A DNA stretch of 64,000 nt from Galerina marginata (Eukaryota; Basidiomycota; Agaricomycetes; Agaricales; Galerinaceae). How positions within the stretch are numbered: the stretch's first letter is position 1; each line of letters opens with the position of its first letter. The DNA is taken from positions 1,550,001 through 1,614,000 of the forward strand of contig JAECYW010000007.1 of the NCBI GenBank assembly GCA_023014335.1. Reading direction: 5' to 3'. Shown here in pieces: positions 24,001-35,853 of this stretch. Both the position numbers and the translations under genes were made by a program. The notes beneath the pieces were generated by a model, which was given only the letters and a program-made list of their open reading frames with translations, searched no databases and had not been told where the DNA came from.

Positions 24001-26060
24001 GCGAACCGTTAGGAGTCGATAACCAATAATACCCTCCAGAGTCGAGCATAATCTCGACGGTATGACCGACCCCGACTAAACCGACTGAATGGGAAATCCC
24101 GCCGTGTGATCAAGGGATTCCATTCGATCGCGAAATGGAGCAAGACCGAGCTCGATTGTTGCCCATGTATGGTCGTCCAAAGGTATAAGAGTTCTGCAAA
24201 GGAAAGCTCAGCCAGCCTGAGGCTACGACAGATTCGAACCATATTTTAGTCGTTGGAAATTGATGGGGCGTATCCTCGAAGATCACACAAAGAATGGTAG
24301 CTACAAAAAGCAGGTACAGCTTGAAATTTCCGGATGAGTAGGTCCAGCAGGCCCGAGAGTTTCAGAGACTGAGAGCAAAGTGAAAATTTTTCGAGTCATC
24401 TTCGGGCCATTCTGGGAAAGTTCAACGGCAGAAATATTTCCAAAGGTTCTCTTGCGTTCATATGACCGATCTCATGAACAAGTTAAGGGGCTTGAAAATG
24501 ATATTTATTAAAGCATGAGTTAATAAGTCTTTGAACTCAGAACAGCTTCGTACCTTTGAGAGTCATTGCCAGTGATGCGCCATCACATTCTGCGGCTCGA
24601 ATTCGTATTTGAAAGTATGCCGGATAAACTTGCTGTATTCACTGAGCATGGTGTTGGTGGTTTAAATCAAGCTGGCTGCTGAAGTAACTCTCCGATTATT
24701 TGGTTTTGAAGGTCTGTTACAAACAAGGTCCACATGTCGACGACTAAATTAGGAGTAACTCTGATTGGTCCACAACCCTCGTGTATCAACTGAGAAATAA
24801 TTGACGACATGGTCATTACACCTTGTGAGTACTAGATATACATATACTGTGCTTATCTCGAAATTCTTACAGGAGATATTCAGCAGAACCGAGTCATTTT
24901 TTCTCTTTTCGTTTACTTATCTCTACAGGCTCCATCAAATTTTCACAGAAGTGGGATCGCCTCGGGGCCTGTGCTGTTGAGGAAGTAGTTGTAAGTCGAA
25001 ATTTTTGTGGTAGGAACCAATCTGACGTAGATCTCAAGAAACATAAAAGACCAGAATGAGAACTACATTCGCGCAGATTCACTACGTCTGAATCCACATG
25101 TAAAGTATGATATCCCATGGTGGCCTTGAGGGCCAAGGGTCACCGCTGCGCATATTTTGTCTTATCTGGCTGTCCGTCGGCTGAAAACGTAATGAGTCAT
25201 GCAGGCCAGCGTCTTTTTATATATCAACAACTTGCCCTCTGCCCTCGAAAATTTCTAGGGTAAAATCTGCCTCGGAGACTCGGACTTTGTTTATTACTAC
25301 TTTCCTACGAGCGAACGCTAAACTGCCTGTGGAGCAGTTAACCTTTCCTAAAGGGCGCTGAAGATATCGATGGTATCGTTGTCTTCCTACTCGCCGGCCT
25401 CTGATGTTCCTCGTCTACGATGCACGAAATGAACCGCCAAGTTACTTTTCAAAGTTCTGGGTTTTACGTCTCCCGGCCACCTTCCTCAGCTACGCGGCCT
25501 TGGATCGTCAAGAAACCCTTGGGATACAAGGCTACGTAGCATGATTAGGTGAGTGGGGGACACATAGCCTAGACGCTCGGTTAAATAGACGGTTCAGTTT
25601 TTCGCAGTGCGAGATTTCCAAGGGAGGGACCAGGAAGACAGGAATCAGGAAGAGCACTGACACACATGTACAGTCTGGGTGTTTAGCACAATGGCGTCTC
25701 GACGCTTTAAAGAATTTCTGACAGGCAAGATAAGGGTCTAGCCCTTGAGGTGCACAACTTGATTTCACCCGCACACCTTGTGCACAACTCGCATATCTCT
25801 CAGACAGCCTTTAACAGATCGTAACAGAACCCACATGTAATTGTCACAACGAGGTGCACCCCAACGACCCAATTACAAAGGACTCCAAGCACAGGTACGT
25901 TCAACATGCTCAATGTTCTTGGTGATTGTCCAAAAATAATAACACAAAAGAAGAAATAAACAGTACTTAAAAATCGCGTGCGTAAATTACAATGAGATAC
26001 AGGTAAGCGATAGCAATGTCCAAGCAGTGAAAGCGGTAATTCGATGTCAAAAAAAGTTGA
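21098..26060. other. Gene-poor stretch of about 5 kb
   Basis: Apart from the MITE at 21855-22098, no coding region could be supported on either strand. All frames are short and none joins to a neighbour through good splice sites with family motifs. Base composition drifts AT-rich. Two overlapping small frames at 25404-25544 and 25420-25539 are undecided. Confidence 0.45.
21853..22100. mobile_element. MITE-like element with TA target-site duplications
   Basis: The element spans 21855-22098 (244 bp) and is flanked by TA at 21853-21854 and 22099-22100. Its ends are inverted repeats of at least 27 bp beginning CTGTATCGTTTCGACC, with a single mismatch at position 17. Inside lie three copies of GTTACGCGTTAC at 21886-21897, 22018-22029 and 22061-22072, each with the palindrome ACGCGT. 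It has no coding capacity, so it would depend on a transposase elsewhere. TA duplications suggest a Tc1/mariner-like source, but the termini do not let me name a family. Confidence 0.8.
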
Positions 26061-27298
26061 TTACAGTGCCTCGATAAACTTCGTACCCCCTTCAAAGGTT
26101 CGTATCGAAGGCCGAGATTCAGTTGTGTTGAATGACTCCGCAAAAGAGTCATTCGTTAGAGAACGTTCCATATGCTCCGGTGAAGCTAACACCACTCGAC
26201 TCGACGCATCGGGAGTGGGGGATAGGGATGGGGACGATGGTGGTGAATAGAGTTGTGACTGGAAGCTAGAAATGATGCCCGGAACTGAGAGAGACGATTG
26301 GTCTGCATAAGAAAGGCCGCGTATGCCATGGGGGTCAAACCGTGCACTCGATGTGGCGTTGGACGGAGAGCTGTAAATGTGCGATGCGTGAGGAAATGAT
26401 CCCACGTTTGAAGACCTTGGTGTGCCAAGGGACAATGTGTCTTGCTCTGCCATTCGCATCGTGGCCGAGGGGGCAAAGGGTTTTGGACTCTGAGAGGGTA
26501 GTCCTTCAGAATCCCAATCGCTTCCATTTCCTGCTGGGAACCAACCCTGCTTGTTGCGTCCTGGAATGGTCCTTGGATCATCGTGTCGAACTTTTGGAGA
26601 CTGTTTATGAGATCCAGGAAGGCGTAGAATACCCATGAGCCAATTCCTCGAAGTTTTTTTGCTTGGATCTCGAGATCCTGGGAGGTGGTACCTGCCTCGA
26701 GCTCCACTTGTCAGGGCCTCTCTATCCTCAGCAATGTCTTCTCGCAGGAGATAAATTGTTGCCGAACATGCGATGATGATAATGAACACTAAAACAACCA
26801 CAAGGACTATGAAAGCTGCACAGATATTCCATCAGTGTGTCAAGTTAAGATTTTAGTTAAGGCTGGCCGCCACGAACCAGTCGTTGATCCGTTGATCTTC
26901 GGTATCTCTCGTTTCGTTAACATAGCTCTGTCGTTCGCTATGAGGTCTAGTTCAGATAATTTTGAAATGAAAAAACAAAGATTTCTCACCTGGAAGGTAG
27001 TTGTAAAGAGGTTCAAATGTGACTTGACTACCAGTATGAGTCTATGACGTCGACAAATCCCCTTTTAGATGTATAGGAGAAGCAAGTTTGAGTATGAAAA
27101 GGAGAATATCAGCACATCTGACGGTCTTGCTGAGTTTCAGGCTAGCCAGCGCATCCAAGAGATGGTGGTGAGTGGTGACAAAGGGAGGTCCAGGGCCTTC
27201 AGGGCTGTCCGTTCTTTCTCAGTGACACCTGCCAAAAGGAATCCAATTTAGGCAGAGCGCCAACTCACGACCCACGTGATGATTTCTGATCCCGACAT
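26061..27298 (-). CDS. Uncharacterised single-pass membrane protein
   Basis: About 310 aa, no family recognised. Exons (low to high): 26061-26815, 26990-27041, 27123-27218, 27269-27298. The two downstream exons are secure; the first two are the best in-phase reading but the acceptor before 27218 is unusual, so the N terminus is tentative. Seen: a short N-terminal region with HHHLLDALASLKLSK and VTFEPLYNYLP, then a strongly hydrophobic helix (about residues 60-85, FIVLVVVLVFIIIIACSATI), then a roughly 230-residue tail rich in Ser, Pro and Arg with no fold apparent. No signal peptide precedes the helix, so orientation is unclear. Confidence 0.65.
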
Positions 27299-27738
27299 CG
27301 TCGCGGTCGGGAGAGTTTTAAAAACACACCACAGGTTCTCACTTCTGGATAACAACCACTGATACAATCGTTCTCCTTTGTATGAGATTTTACAACCTTT
27401 GTTTTTCAGGAAATCCATTTCTCATTGCTGGCAACCTGATGACCGTGCTGTGACCGCTTGATTGTTGCACGTCCGACGTCGAATCTGACATGTTGACTTC
27501 GCTCTACGGTCCAGTTGCAGGCCCCAGTGAATGCGACAATCGTCTTGTATCGGTAACCGTCCTAGTTTTTTGATGCATAGGCCTCCTTGTCTTTCGTCCT
27601 CCTGATCGTCGCAACGAACTTCAGGCATAATGCTGGATTGGACAAACTGGCCCGTGCAAAGTGGCCCAGATGCCACACTGTTATAAAACGACGATTTCTT
27701 GTGTGCTCTATGTGACTCTTTTTCTCGTTTATTTTTTG
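27299..27738. promoter_or_regulatory. Divergent upstream region with a TATA-like box
   Basis: Separates two divergent uncharacterised genes. TTATAAAA at about 27680-27687 lies some 55 bases before the plus-strand start at 27739, a plausible core promoter position. Confidence 0.4.
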
Positions 27739-29305
27739 ATGTCGCGTATGGAGGGTAACTCTCAAGAAGTGGCCAGCCTACGTCTCTGCCTGGAGCTTTG
27801 CTCTTATATCCAGGATTTCAACGGTATATACGCGCAACTGCGAAACACTCCGGTGTGTATTCGTTACCTGCTTTTCGGTCAAACGATTCTCTGAAAAGCC
27901 TCACCACATGCCACTAGTCCAAAGAGTGGCCCAGCCTTGTTGAAAGAAACTTTAGCAGATTGTTTTCCAAACATCACGAATTCATTCGTCTAGGGGAGAT
28001 CGTATCTTCGCATAATTCATTCTTCAACCAGGTACGTACATACCTTTTTAATATTTACAGATTTATGTGGGTACCATGATCTCTCCGTAACATAGGGCCA
28101 CATGAATATTTCAACGGCGATCAGTGCAGGCACTGTAGCTCGACTCAAGGCAGAACGAAATAACGCATTCGAGGACATGCGCCAGCGAACTGTGTTCCTG
28201 TCGCAGGAGCCAAATGTAAGTATCCGCCCTCCTCATGAAATCAGTAAACCCCGTTCAGACCCTTCGCACCAACAGAGCGACCATTATCCGATTGTAAAGT
28301 TGAAAGAAGAAAATCTCAAAGAACTTAGCTACCTAATTCCAGGAGAAGATGGATGGATTCTGGCCTACTCATCGGAACAAATCCAATTTTTTCTCTCGAC
28401 GGAGCAGTTTGGCATTGTCCTGGAAGTTCCTGGTGCAGACGAGGTCAACTACGGCATCTACAAAGCATCCAGGCTGCAAGGTCAATCCATGTCGGGATTG
28501 GAATTTTCGCAGCTAAGTGAAAGCGTGAGTAGTTATTTTTTTCCGTGAATGATGACGTATTCTCAATTGTATTCGAAGACCAAAATCAGGATTGCACGAG
28601 CCCTTAGTCAATCAGAGAAGGGGGATCCTATGTTTAACAACACTATGGACGGTCTCCTCCATTCGCTGATTGTGTTATCCTGTATTTTTCTGCGATGCGT
28701 CCAGAAGCCGGCCGTGATCCAAGAAGATATAGCTGAGGAGTACAATACACGTATCCCTACTCGGAGCTCGTTTTCAGCAAGCGAACTTTCTCCCGTTCGC
28801 CCACCGTGGGGGATCATCGGCGATCGGCAACAAGTGCGGCGGCGGTCAATGGAGGATATTTTCACAAAGGGTTCAACCCCACAGATACGGACACCAGTCC
28901 AGGGACAATACAATCAAGCCGATAAGCTGGCCCTCGAATCTCCTTCGCCGCTACGACCCATCACAAATGGCCAGGCTACGTGGCCCCTCATTAAGTATGG
29001 AACGGCGACTGTAAGTACTTCTCAAATGGCTTTAAACATATTATCGTAGCTCATCGTTTCCATTCATGCTGTGCTAGAACGATATTGCTTCCCCAAAAAA
29101 GAATTCTTCAGGACTGATGGACGGAACAGTTCGCCGGATGGATGACGAGGAAAACAGACCTTACTCAGCACCGGCTACTGACCCTTCTCTTTGGAATGGC
29201 TGCAGATTGAGAAGGATCATGAATTCTGCTACTCCCTTCTCAGAGGCGAGCGGATCGTCTCTTGGGTGGACGCAATCTGAAGATGGACACTCTGCTCATT
29301 GGTGA
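27739..29305 (+). CDS. Uncharacterised protein, six exons
   Basis: 418 aa, no known family. Exons: 27739-27852, 27918-28031, 28096-28215, 28276-28524, 28579-29010, 29078-29305. N-terminal part is mostly helical in character (LRLCLELCSYIQDFNGIYAQ, FSRLFSKHHEFIRLGEI) and then ISAGTVARLKAERNNAFED. A mixed segment follows (LIPGEDGWILAYSSEQIQFF, FGIVLEVPGADEVNYGIY), then a Ser/Arg/Pro-rich C-terminal half. Intron 28216-28275 has a strong GTAAGT donor but is 60 nt and without stops, so it could be retained, adding 20 residues. The acceptor at 28578 (AAG) is weak. The coding frame is coherent over 1.5 kb, which supports a real gene. Confidence 0.65.
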
Positions 29306-30680
29306 ATTCTGGGCATCATCTAGCCGACAGGGTTCACAAGTAATTGTTCTTCGGCGTGTACGAAACGAATTAGCACAGTACTTTTAATTTCACCTCGTTG
29401 TCTGCTTCTTCACACTGGAGCTGTTGATACGAGCTCGGAACTTGCCCGGTACGAATTTATTTTTCGACTACGACCGAATTTTTGCTACTTTTTTATTGTT
29501 CACATTGCTTCACTCGTAGGATTAAGCAGGGTATATTGTTAGCGAGCAAGTCGAGAAATCTTCGTGTGGGATTAAGGCACCCCATCCCCGAGCACACCAA
29601 AGACTACTTAAACTGACATAAATTGTCACCCTCGGGCTTCGGTACTTCTAGGAAATCCCAGTGCCCGCCTTTCTACCGGTTACTAGCCAGGATGGTCAGG
29701 TCAAAAAATCAATGCGCAAAGTCCTCATGTACATCATACTCATGCTCGAAACAGGGTCTGAATGAAGATGGCGCCAATATGGCGCTGGACTTGGGAGACC
29801 TCGCACCGATTTCGACATTGTCCTAAATGCTCGGATCCTGCAATACATCCACACAGCCGCGCAGAATTTCCCAGACGTGCCCGCCCCATTTTCATTCGCG
29901 GTGAGTGAGGGAGTCCCTGCTTCCGTCTATAATCTCAGGCTTTGTTCCTGCAATGTCGTTCCGTTCTGGATTAGTACACCCCAGAGCTTATTTCTTATAA
30001 AAATGCAGACAGTGACTACTCTATTCTGTGATTCCGAGAGGCAGGTGGTACGCTACCCGCTCGTGTGGGGTATCCAATATTGTACTAGTTCGAAGCGCTC
30101 ACAATAGGCGGGAGGTCCTGCTGCAAGGGAATTCGAAACAGGGTACTAAGAGTGCTCATCATGCAGTGGATATATCAAGCGTCCTCAAACTTTCCCCCGC
30201 CACTGGCCGCGATGAGATCCACTCCAAACTGTAATTTGCAATGATATGAAGCAATTTCGGGGAGAAAACAATTGAGTCTGGGATGCTAGATATGATATTT
30301 ACTTGAGAATCTCTCCGCTGAGTCCGCTCGATCCTAACCGGACGCAGAAAAATAGGGGTAACTCCTTGATCGACTTCTGTAACAATTACGAGCAGGAGAA
30401 ATCATCTATGCAGCTCTTTCAAAGTTCAGGCTGAAGAAAGCAGTCCGCTATAGCGACTCTGTCCACCTTGGAAGAGTCTGCAAAGTGTAGGACTCAGTTC
30501 CATCGTCATAGAATACGGCGGGTGAAGGAGAAGCGTTGATTACCGATTCGATTCCCCGATCGTGATCGAGGTCATTTGAACTCTAACTCAAGAACGGTAA
30601 TCTCAGATCTGCAGGGCCGCGTCAGAACTGTCCATTCTAGTCTATTGGTACATCTCTCACTATGCTTGAAAAAGGGAAGA
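29306..30680. other. Intergenic, about 1.4 kb, possible gene remnant
   Basis: A frame at about 29790-30107 contains a protein-like stretch (TDFDIVLNARILQYIHTAAQ, FPDVPAPFSFA) followed by a GTGAGT, but no start or partner exon could be found. It may be a decayed exon. The rest shows nothing. Confidence 0.3.
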
Positions 30681-32221
30681 ATGAGCAAATGTGCATTATG
30701 CTTTACTTGTCGTTTGGCTACTGCGATGCCTTTGCTCTCTCGCATCCTTGGGTGGTCCCCTCCAGAGAACGAGGAATACCTCGATATTACTGTAACTTCC
30801 GGCACCCTGCTTCCTCTTCAAAATCCAACGTTCCACATTTCTGACTCGAACTTGATCCAACCGCCATGCCAGACAGCCTCTGGAAAATTCGAATCTGTAT
30901 CTCCAGCGTCTAGCAGTTCCGTACTTCCTACCGACGACGAAAGCTCCAATGAAAAACGCGTTGAGAGTAACGGAAAACACTCTGATCCGTCTTGGGTAGC
31001 GCGTCCGCGTAACGAGTTCATCCTGTTCCGATGCGACTACGTGAAAAAGCATTCCCGTGAAGGAAAGCGTATCAGACGCGCGCCAGGTGCTGGGGGCGAG
31101 AAGACCTTGTCCAAGCAAGCCGCTGAGGCCTGGCACCATCTATCCCCAGAAGAACGCCTTTACTGGAAGGAGCGCGCAAATGGGGAGCGGAATGAGCATG
31201 CGCGCCAGCACCCGGATTATCGATATAGACCAAAGAAGAGCGCGATAGGAAAGAGGCGCCAGACGCGGTCTTCGCCCACGAAGATGGTCGGGTCGCTGGA
31301 TAATATCTCTGGTGAAGGTATTGCAGGCACCTCAGGCTCGGAGTCGTCCTCTTCTTCTGCTGTGTCTCGTGAATTATCCTCGACAGACGTCACGACGACC
31401 AAGAAGCAACATCGAAAGTCCTCTTCCGTTCCGGAGTTTACAATCTCCAATCCAGTAAACAGACGCCTACGCTCGACTGCGAGTTATAGCTGGATAACAA
31501 CCGGACCATCTTCGACAACCGGTGGGCCAGTTTTTCGTCGTCCTCCACGGGAGGTAAGCAAGGCTTCATCGATAGCTTTATCATGGTCACTAAATTATAT
31601 TTTATGCAGCTTACCTCCATACCTTGTCGCCTGCAAGGCGCACCTTCGCCAAGGTCGGGAAATGATTTCGCGTCATCAAGACCACAGTCGCCGAGCAGAG
31701 TCGTACACTCTACGAACTCCATCCCTCACTGGAACGGAGAGCGTGCGGCAACTACTACACCGCAACCAGCGCAGTTCCTTTCCTCGACCTCGTTGTCACT
31801 GTTGTTTGGAATTGGTCTAGGCGACGGTCTTTCGTTTTCAGAGTTCACCAGTGGCGGAAACCCGATACAGCCTTCCCAACTCCTCATCACGGATAACGCA
31901 ATCAATTATTATAACCCGGACGGCGATATCTGGATGCCTCAAGTGCAAAATTATTCCGTGGAAGGCAGTACGCCGGAATCGTTGATGACTCAGGAGACAT
32001 TCGACAGAAATGGAATCCAGGTTCTAGGAGATTGTTCTGTCGCCGATAAGAAACCCATCACAATCTACGACGCTGAGGAACGGACTCACATGTCCGGCTT
32101 GTTCGACTATGACTTGAATTCGCCAGAGTGTGTCCCACTCGACATATTCGGGGGCGGGTTGGGTTCATCTGAGCCGCTGTTTCCGATGGACGTCGAAGAA
32201 CTCTTCAACCCCAGTTATTGA
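30681..32221 (+). CDS. HMG-box DNA-binding protein
   Basis: Probable transcription factor, 494 aa. Exons 30681-31553 and 31610-32221 (phase 0). Seen: an HMG box at about residues 105-185, starting RPRNEFILFRCDYVKKHS, continuing KTLSKQAAEAWHHLSPEERLY and ending WKERANGERNEHARQHPDYR-YRPKK, the sequence-specific (MATA/SOX-like) type with a single box. It is followed by basic KSAIGKRRQTRSSP and a long Ser-rich, then acidic, C terminus that could activate transcription. In basidiomycetes single HMG-box proteins often act in mating and fruiting (known for the family), but nothing here ties this gene to a mating locus. An alternative ATG at 30726 would remove 15 residues. Confidence 0.85.
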
Positions 32222-32952
32222 AAATGCCTAGTTCCATAGAACATGGTGATGATCTTCATGATTTGTTATTCCTTTCCGGTTTGTTTACGTCCCCACCTGA
32301 CTTCCTATGTGTACAGGGGATCTTATGCTAGCTGCTCGTCGTCTTGATTTGGATATGTATCAAAGCCTCATACCTTTTCTCCCATATTTATTTGGTAAAT
32401 TATTCACGTCACACCAAGGAAGACCTATCCACCGATGTATCATATATCTTGTCGTATACGTACTCCCACTTTCTGTCATGTATTTATCTAGTCGTTTTTA
32501 GTATGAATCTGTATATATATTTGGATGAATGAATTCACTTAGCTTTGGTGCTAGGAGGTTCTGCCAAAAAGCAAACCCCTGCCAACGGCATTTTTATGGG
32601 ATCTAAAGCTCATATGGTGTGAGGCTGCTTGGTACATCTGAGAGGAAGAGTAGAGCTCACAATAATCACAAAGCTAAGGCACTGGCAAGAGGTAAAAAAA
32701 TCTTGCGCAAGAGTCGGTTTGCGGACTTAACAAGCAAAACAAAAACTTAGCCGGGAATATTGCATATCTCTAAAGCTCCGTGTATATAGTTACTAATTTA
32801 GAGTACAAACTGGTATATGTATCAACCGTGATAAATCCAGTACGAACATAACGGCTCACTAGACCACGTAACTGATCACCTCCGATGAGGACATCGTAAA
32901 TTCTAAGGTCATATGCACGAATGGAATTTCCAGCCACTCCTAGGCTGCCTCC
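32222..32952. other. Intergenic between convergent genes
   Basis: 3' flanks of the HMG-box gene (+) and the carboxypeptidase (-). No coding signal. Confidence 0.4.
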
Positions 32953-35105
32953 TTAGGCCAAGTCGGGCTTGACCGACAGGGGGATATCCATAATCCAGCG
33001 CGTGATGAGGTCCTGAGAGAAGAGTCAGAATTGGAATCCGAGGAGGCCGCCCGACTTCAGCAAGGTTCGGGGCGTCTACGCCGGAACCATGAAGAAGAGG
33101 AGGCGGCGGAGTTAGAAAAGAAACGACATACCAATGCTGCTTCGGGTTGATCGAATGGGACCATATGCCTAGGATAGTGGGTAATGTGAGTAAACTGCAG
33201 CGAAGTCGTCATAGATATGAGATGCTTACCCAGCCTCGTGCACATTCACAAACGTGACGTTCCCAGCACCAAACCCGCCTCCACCAGCACTCCTGACCTC
33301 ACCAGCGGTACGACCACTCTCGGTGGTAACCCAAGGAACTGGCTTGGTTTGAGTGAACTCTTGCAAGAATTTGGTGTCAAGTTGTCCGACCCAACGCTCG
33401 TTACCCTGGTGAAAGCGTCAGCTGTGATCATTATTTCCAAGAATGCGAGCATACCATGTAGTTGCACATCATATCTACGAACGAGAAGAGTGAGTAAGGG
33501 CTTTTTTCGTAGAAATATTATACAAGGCAAAGGACACCATGCCCTAATGATAAACGGGTAACGTGACTCACCAGCATTGCCAGCATAAACAAGCAACCTT
33601 ACGCCGTCATTAATGAGTTCTGGAAGCAACTTTGCGCTATTGTGGGCGCCATCACCATTCAGCGTAAATGCCTGGTTTACTTCCATGTTACATGACTCGA
33701 AAGTTCGGGAGGGGTTCACGCCAAGGGCAGCTTTATTAGATGGTTCGTTCATCCAAGTATCGATCCATTGCATTTGGCTGTAACAAAGGGGGCCATCTTC
33801 GTCTCTATCGCAAGCGCGACGAACATCGTAAGGGTTGAGGCCAAGTTCTGTGGCAGAAGCGCTGAGTTAGAAGCTTATACGATGCAAGAACGAAGTCATT
33901 GCTTACGCATGAGAGGTCCAAATAGTTGGCTGTTGCAGTACATAATGGCCGGTGCACAGGTAAATCTCGAATCAAAGTTGTAGCATGCTTTGAGAAGCCT
34001 CTGGCAGGTTGGAACCTTAGCCCTAAGTGCTTGGCACTGCGGGCCCTCGGGATCGTCGTAGACGGGGTAAGGGCCCTCGCAGACATAATCTGGGACGGAA
34101 GCCATTTGGACATAAGGATCCGTGAGGCCGTTCGCCAGGATCACGGAGGCGAGATTGATGTGTTTAAGCTGTGGGTTGGGCGCGACCTGGAGTTCCTTGT
34201 TGGCTTTGAAGATCACGCTAGCGAAGTTCGGTGCATATGTACCGCCGTAGCTCTCGGCAGCCAGATGGAAAGGTGCTTTCGAATACTTCGGGAACCTGTT
34301 CAAGAACAGCTCCAGGAAAGCATACACGTCCTTGCCTGCGACGGGTGAGGTGGACACGGATGTACCATCGTCTGCGTATGAGTAGCCGACATTGACAGGC
34401 TGATCCAGGAAAATGATGTTGGCGTTCTTATTCCAGCTGTAAGGGTTTGACGTGACATTAAGACCGTTATTGGTGATAGAGCAAGGCCCGAGTTCGAAAA
34501 GTAGTCCAGTCGATGAACTGCATCCTGGTCCGCCGTTCAACCAGAGTATCAAAGGAGCATCGGCAGGGGCTGTACGAGACTCAAAGAACCTGGTTTAGGG
34601 TGAGTCAGATAGCTCTGAAGCTCTCTATAAAGGCACACTCACCAAAAGAACAGATGTTTGTCCTCTGCAACGTCGAGATATCCAGAATATTGTTTCACAG
34701 ATGAATCGCATAATTTAGGCTCGGTTACCCTTAAGTCGTAGTTCTGGAAATCGGGATGTGTCACGAATTCGTCTATTCAAACGACGAGAACCAAATGTTA
34801 GCCCTGTAATCTGGTCAGATACGAAAGTATCGCGTACAAAGTAGGTCGTCCTGTTTGATATACTCCCTGCCCTCATGGTACCACTTCTCTAGGTTCTTTT
34901 TCCCTTGCAGGATAGCCTTCTTGGCATCGTCCAACCACTCTGTAGCAACATCGCGGAAGTCGTCTCCAGAGATACCTAAAAGGGGTTTCTGGCTGAAGAT
35001 GGCCTGTGCGGATTCGCCGAACGACAACCCAGGAGGCGCTGCGTACGCAATAAGCGACGATATAGAGACGAAAGAGAGAAGCAACAGTTGTTTCTGCGTC
35101 TTCAT
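32953..35105 (-). CDS. Serine carboxypeptidase (S10 family, carboxypeptidase Y-like)
   Basis: Secretory or vacuolar exopeptidase that removes C-terminal residues at acid pH; 549 aa. Exons (low to high): 32953-33012, 33132-33168, 33230-33405, 33455-33474, 33572-33847, 33907-34589, 34643-34772, 34838-35105. Seen: a signal peptide (about residues 1-22), a propeptide-like region with WLDDAKKAILQGKKNLEKWY, VKQYSGYLDV, LILWLNGGPGCSS (oxyanion region), the nucleophile motif AESYGGTYAP (Ser246), LVYAGNADMMCNY (Asp453) and EAGHMVPFDQP (His519). The triad is complete. Exon 33455-33474 is only 20 nt and starts inside the Asp codon. Several N-x-T/S sites fit secretion. Confidence 0.94.
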
Positions 35106-35250
35106 CGTTCGTTGTGAGAGGTAGGTAGGAAACCTGTGGAGACCCGAACGGTCAGCGTGATGAACTGCGCGGTAGTCATGTGATTGGCCAATTTGCCTCT
35201 CAAGCTCAAGTTCTTTTCCAGTCATACCCAAGTCATGCTGGTACCGTCTG

Positions 35251-35258
35251 TATATAAA
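35251..35258 (-). promoter_or_regulatory. Possible TATA box of the carboxypeptidase gene
   Basis: TTTATATA read on the minus strand, about 145 bases before the start codon at 35105. Position is plausible if the 5' UTR is near 110 bases. The remaining 35106-35853 shows no coding signal. Confidence 0.3.
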
Positions 35259-35853
35259 GAAAATCCTCCGTATTGACATTCTCATGTTCTCATATACAGG
35301 ATGGTCACGAGCCTAGCTTTCAGTGTTCCACAGTGACTGTTACTTCCACTCTCCACCACGGTCCAGAAATGCGTAATTGTCGAACCGCGGAGAGCTGTAG
35401 AGAGCTCAGTTATGTAAATCAGACCATCTGTGGATGTTTCTAAAACAAATAAAGCTTTTAGATTCATATGTAGTTTGTACACATACACTTTAGAATTCAG
35501 TAATGGCTCTCTTCTTGATTTACAGAGAAAGTGCGCCACATTCCCATAATTGGAAGTTACTCCCGTTCCAGTTAGCCTCAATCAACCTGGTTCTTGACGT
35601 CGAAGAACTTGAAGAAGCCAGGGCAAGGAGGTCGTTTTTATTGATAGATAGTACTACTTTAATATGTGTAGTATACTTAAGGAAGACCGTCGCCGGCATT
35701 ATATTTTTCATGAGAATTTTTGATCGGAAATGCCCAGGCAAAATGTAGAAATTCTTCTTAATCCATGGACTCGAGTATCAGATTTTTGTAGCCCGTCGAA
35801 TAACTCTAAATACCTTTTCAAGGCTTGGTACCTTTCTTGAATATAAATCCTTC

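Noticed and set aside
24227..24241. GATTCGAACC, resembling a tRNA T-arm on the minus strand
   Set aside because: The T stem has only weak pairing and no matching acceptor stem or A box is found about 70 bases away.
25404..25544. Two overlapping small frames (46 and 39 codons) that could be a small peptide gene
   Set aside because: Neither has a signal peptide, a CaaX end as in mating pheromones, or clear splice partners; could be chance.
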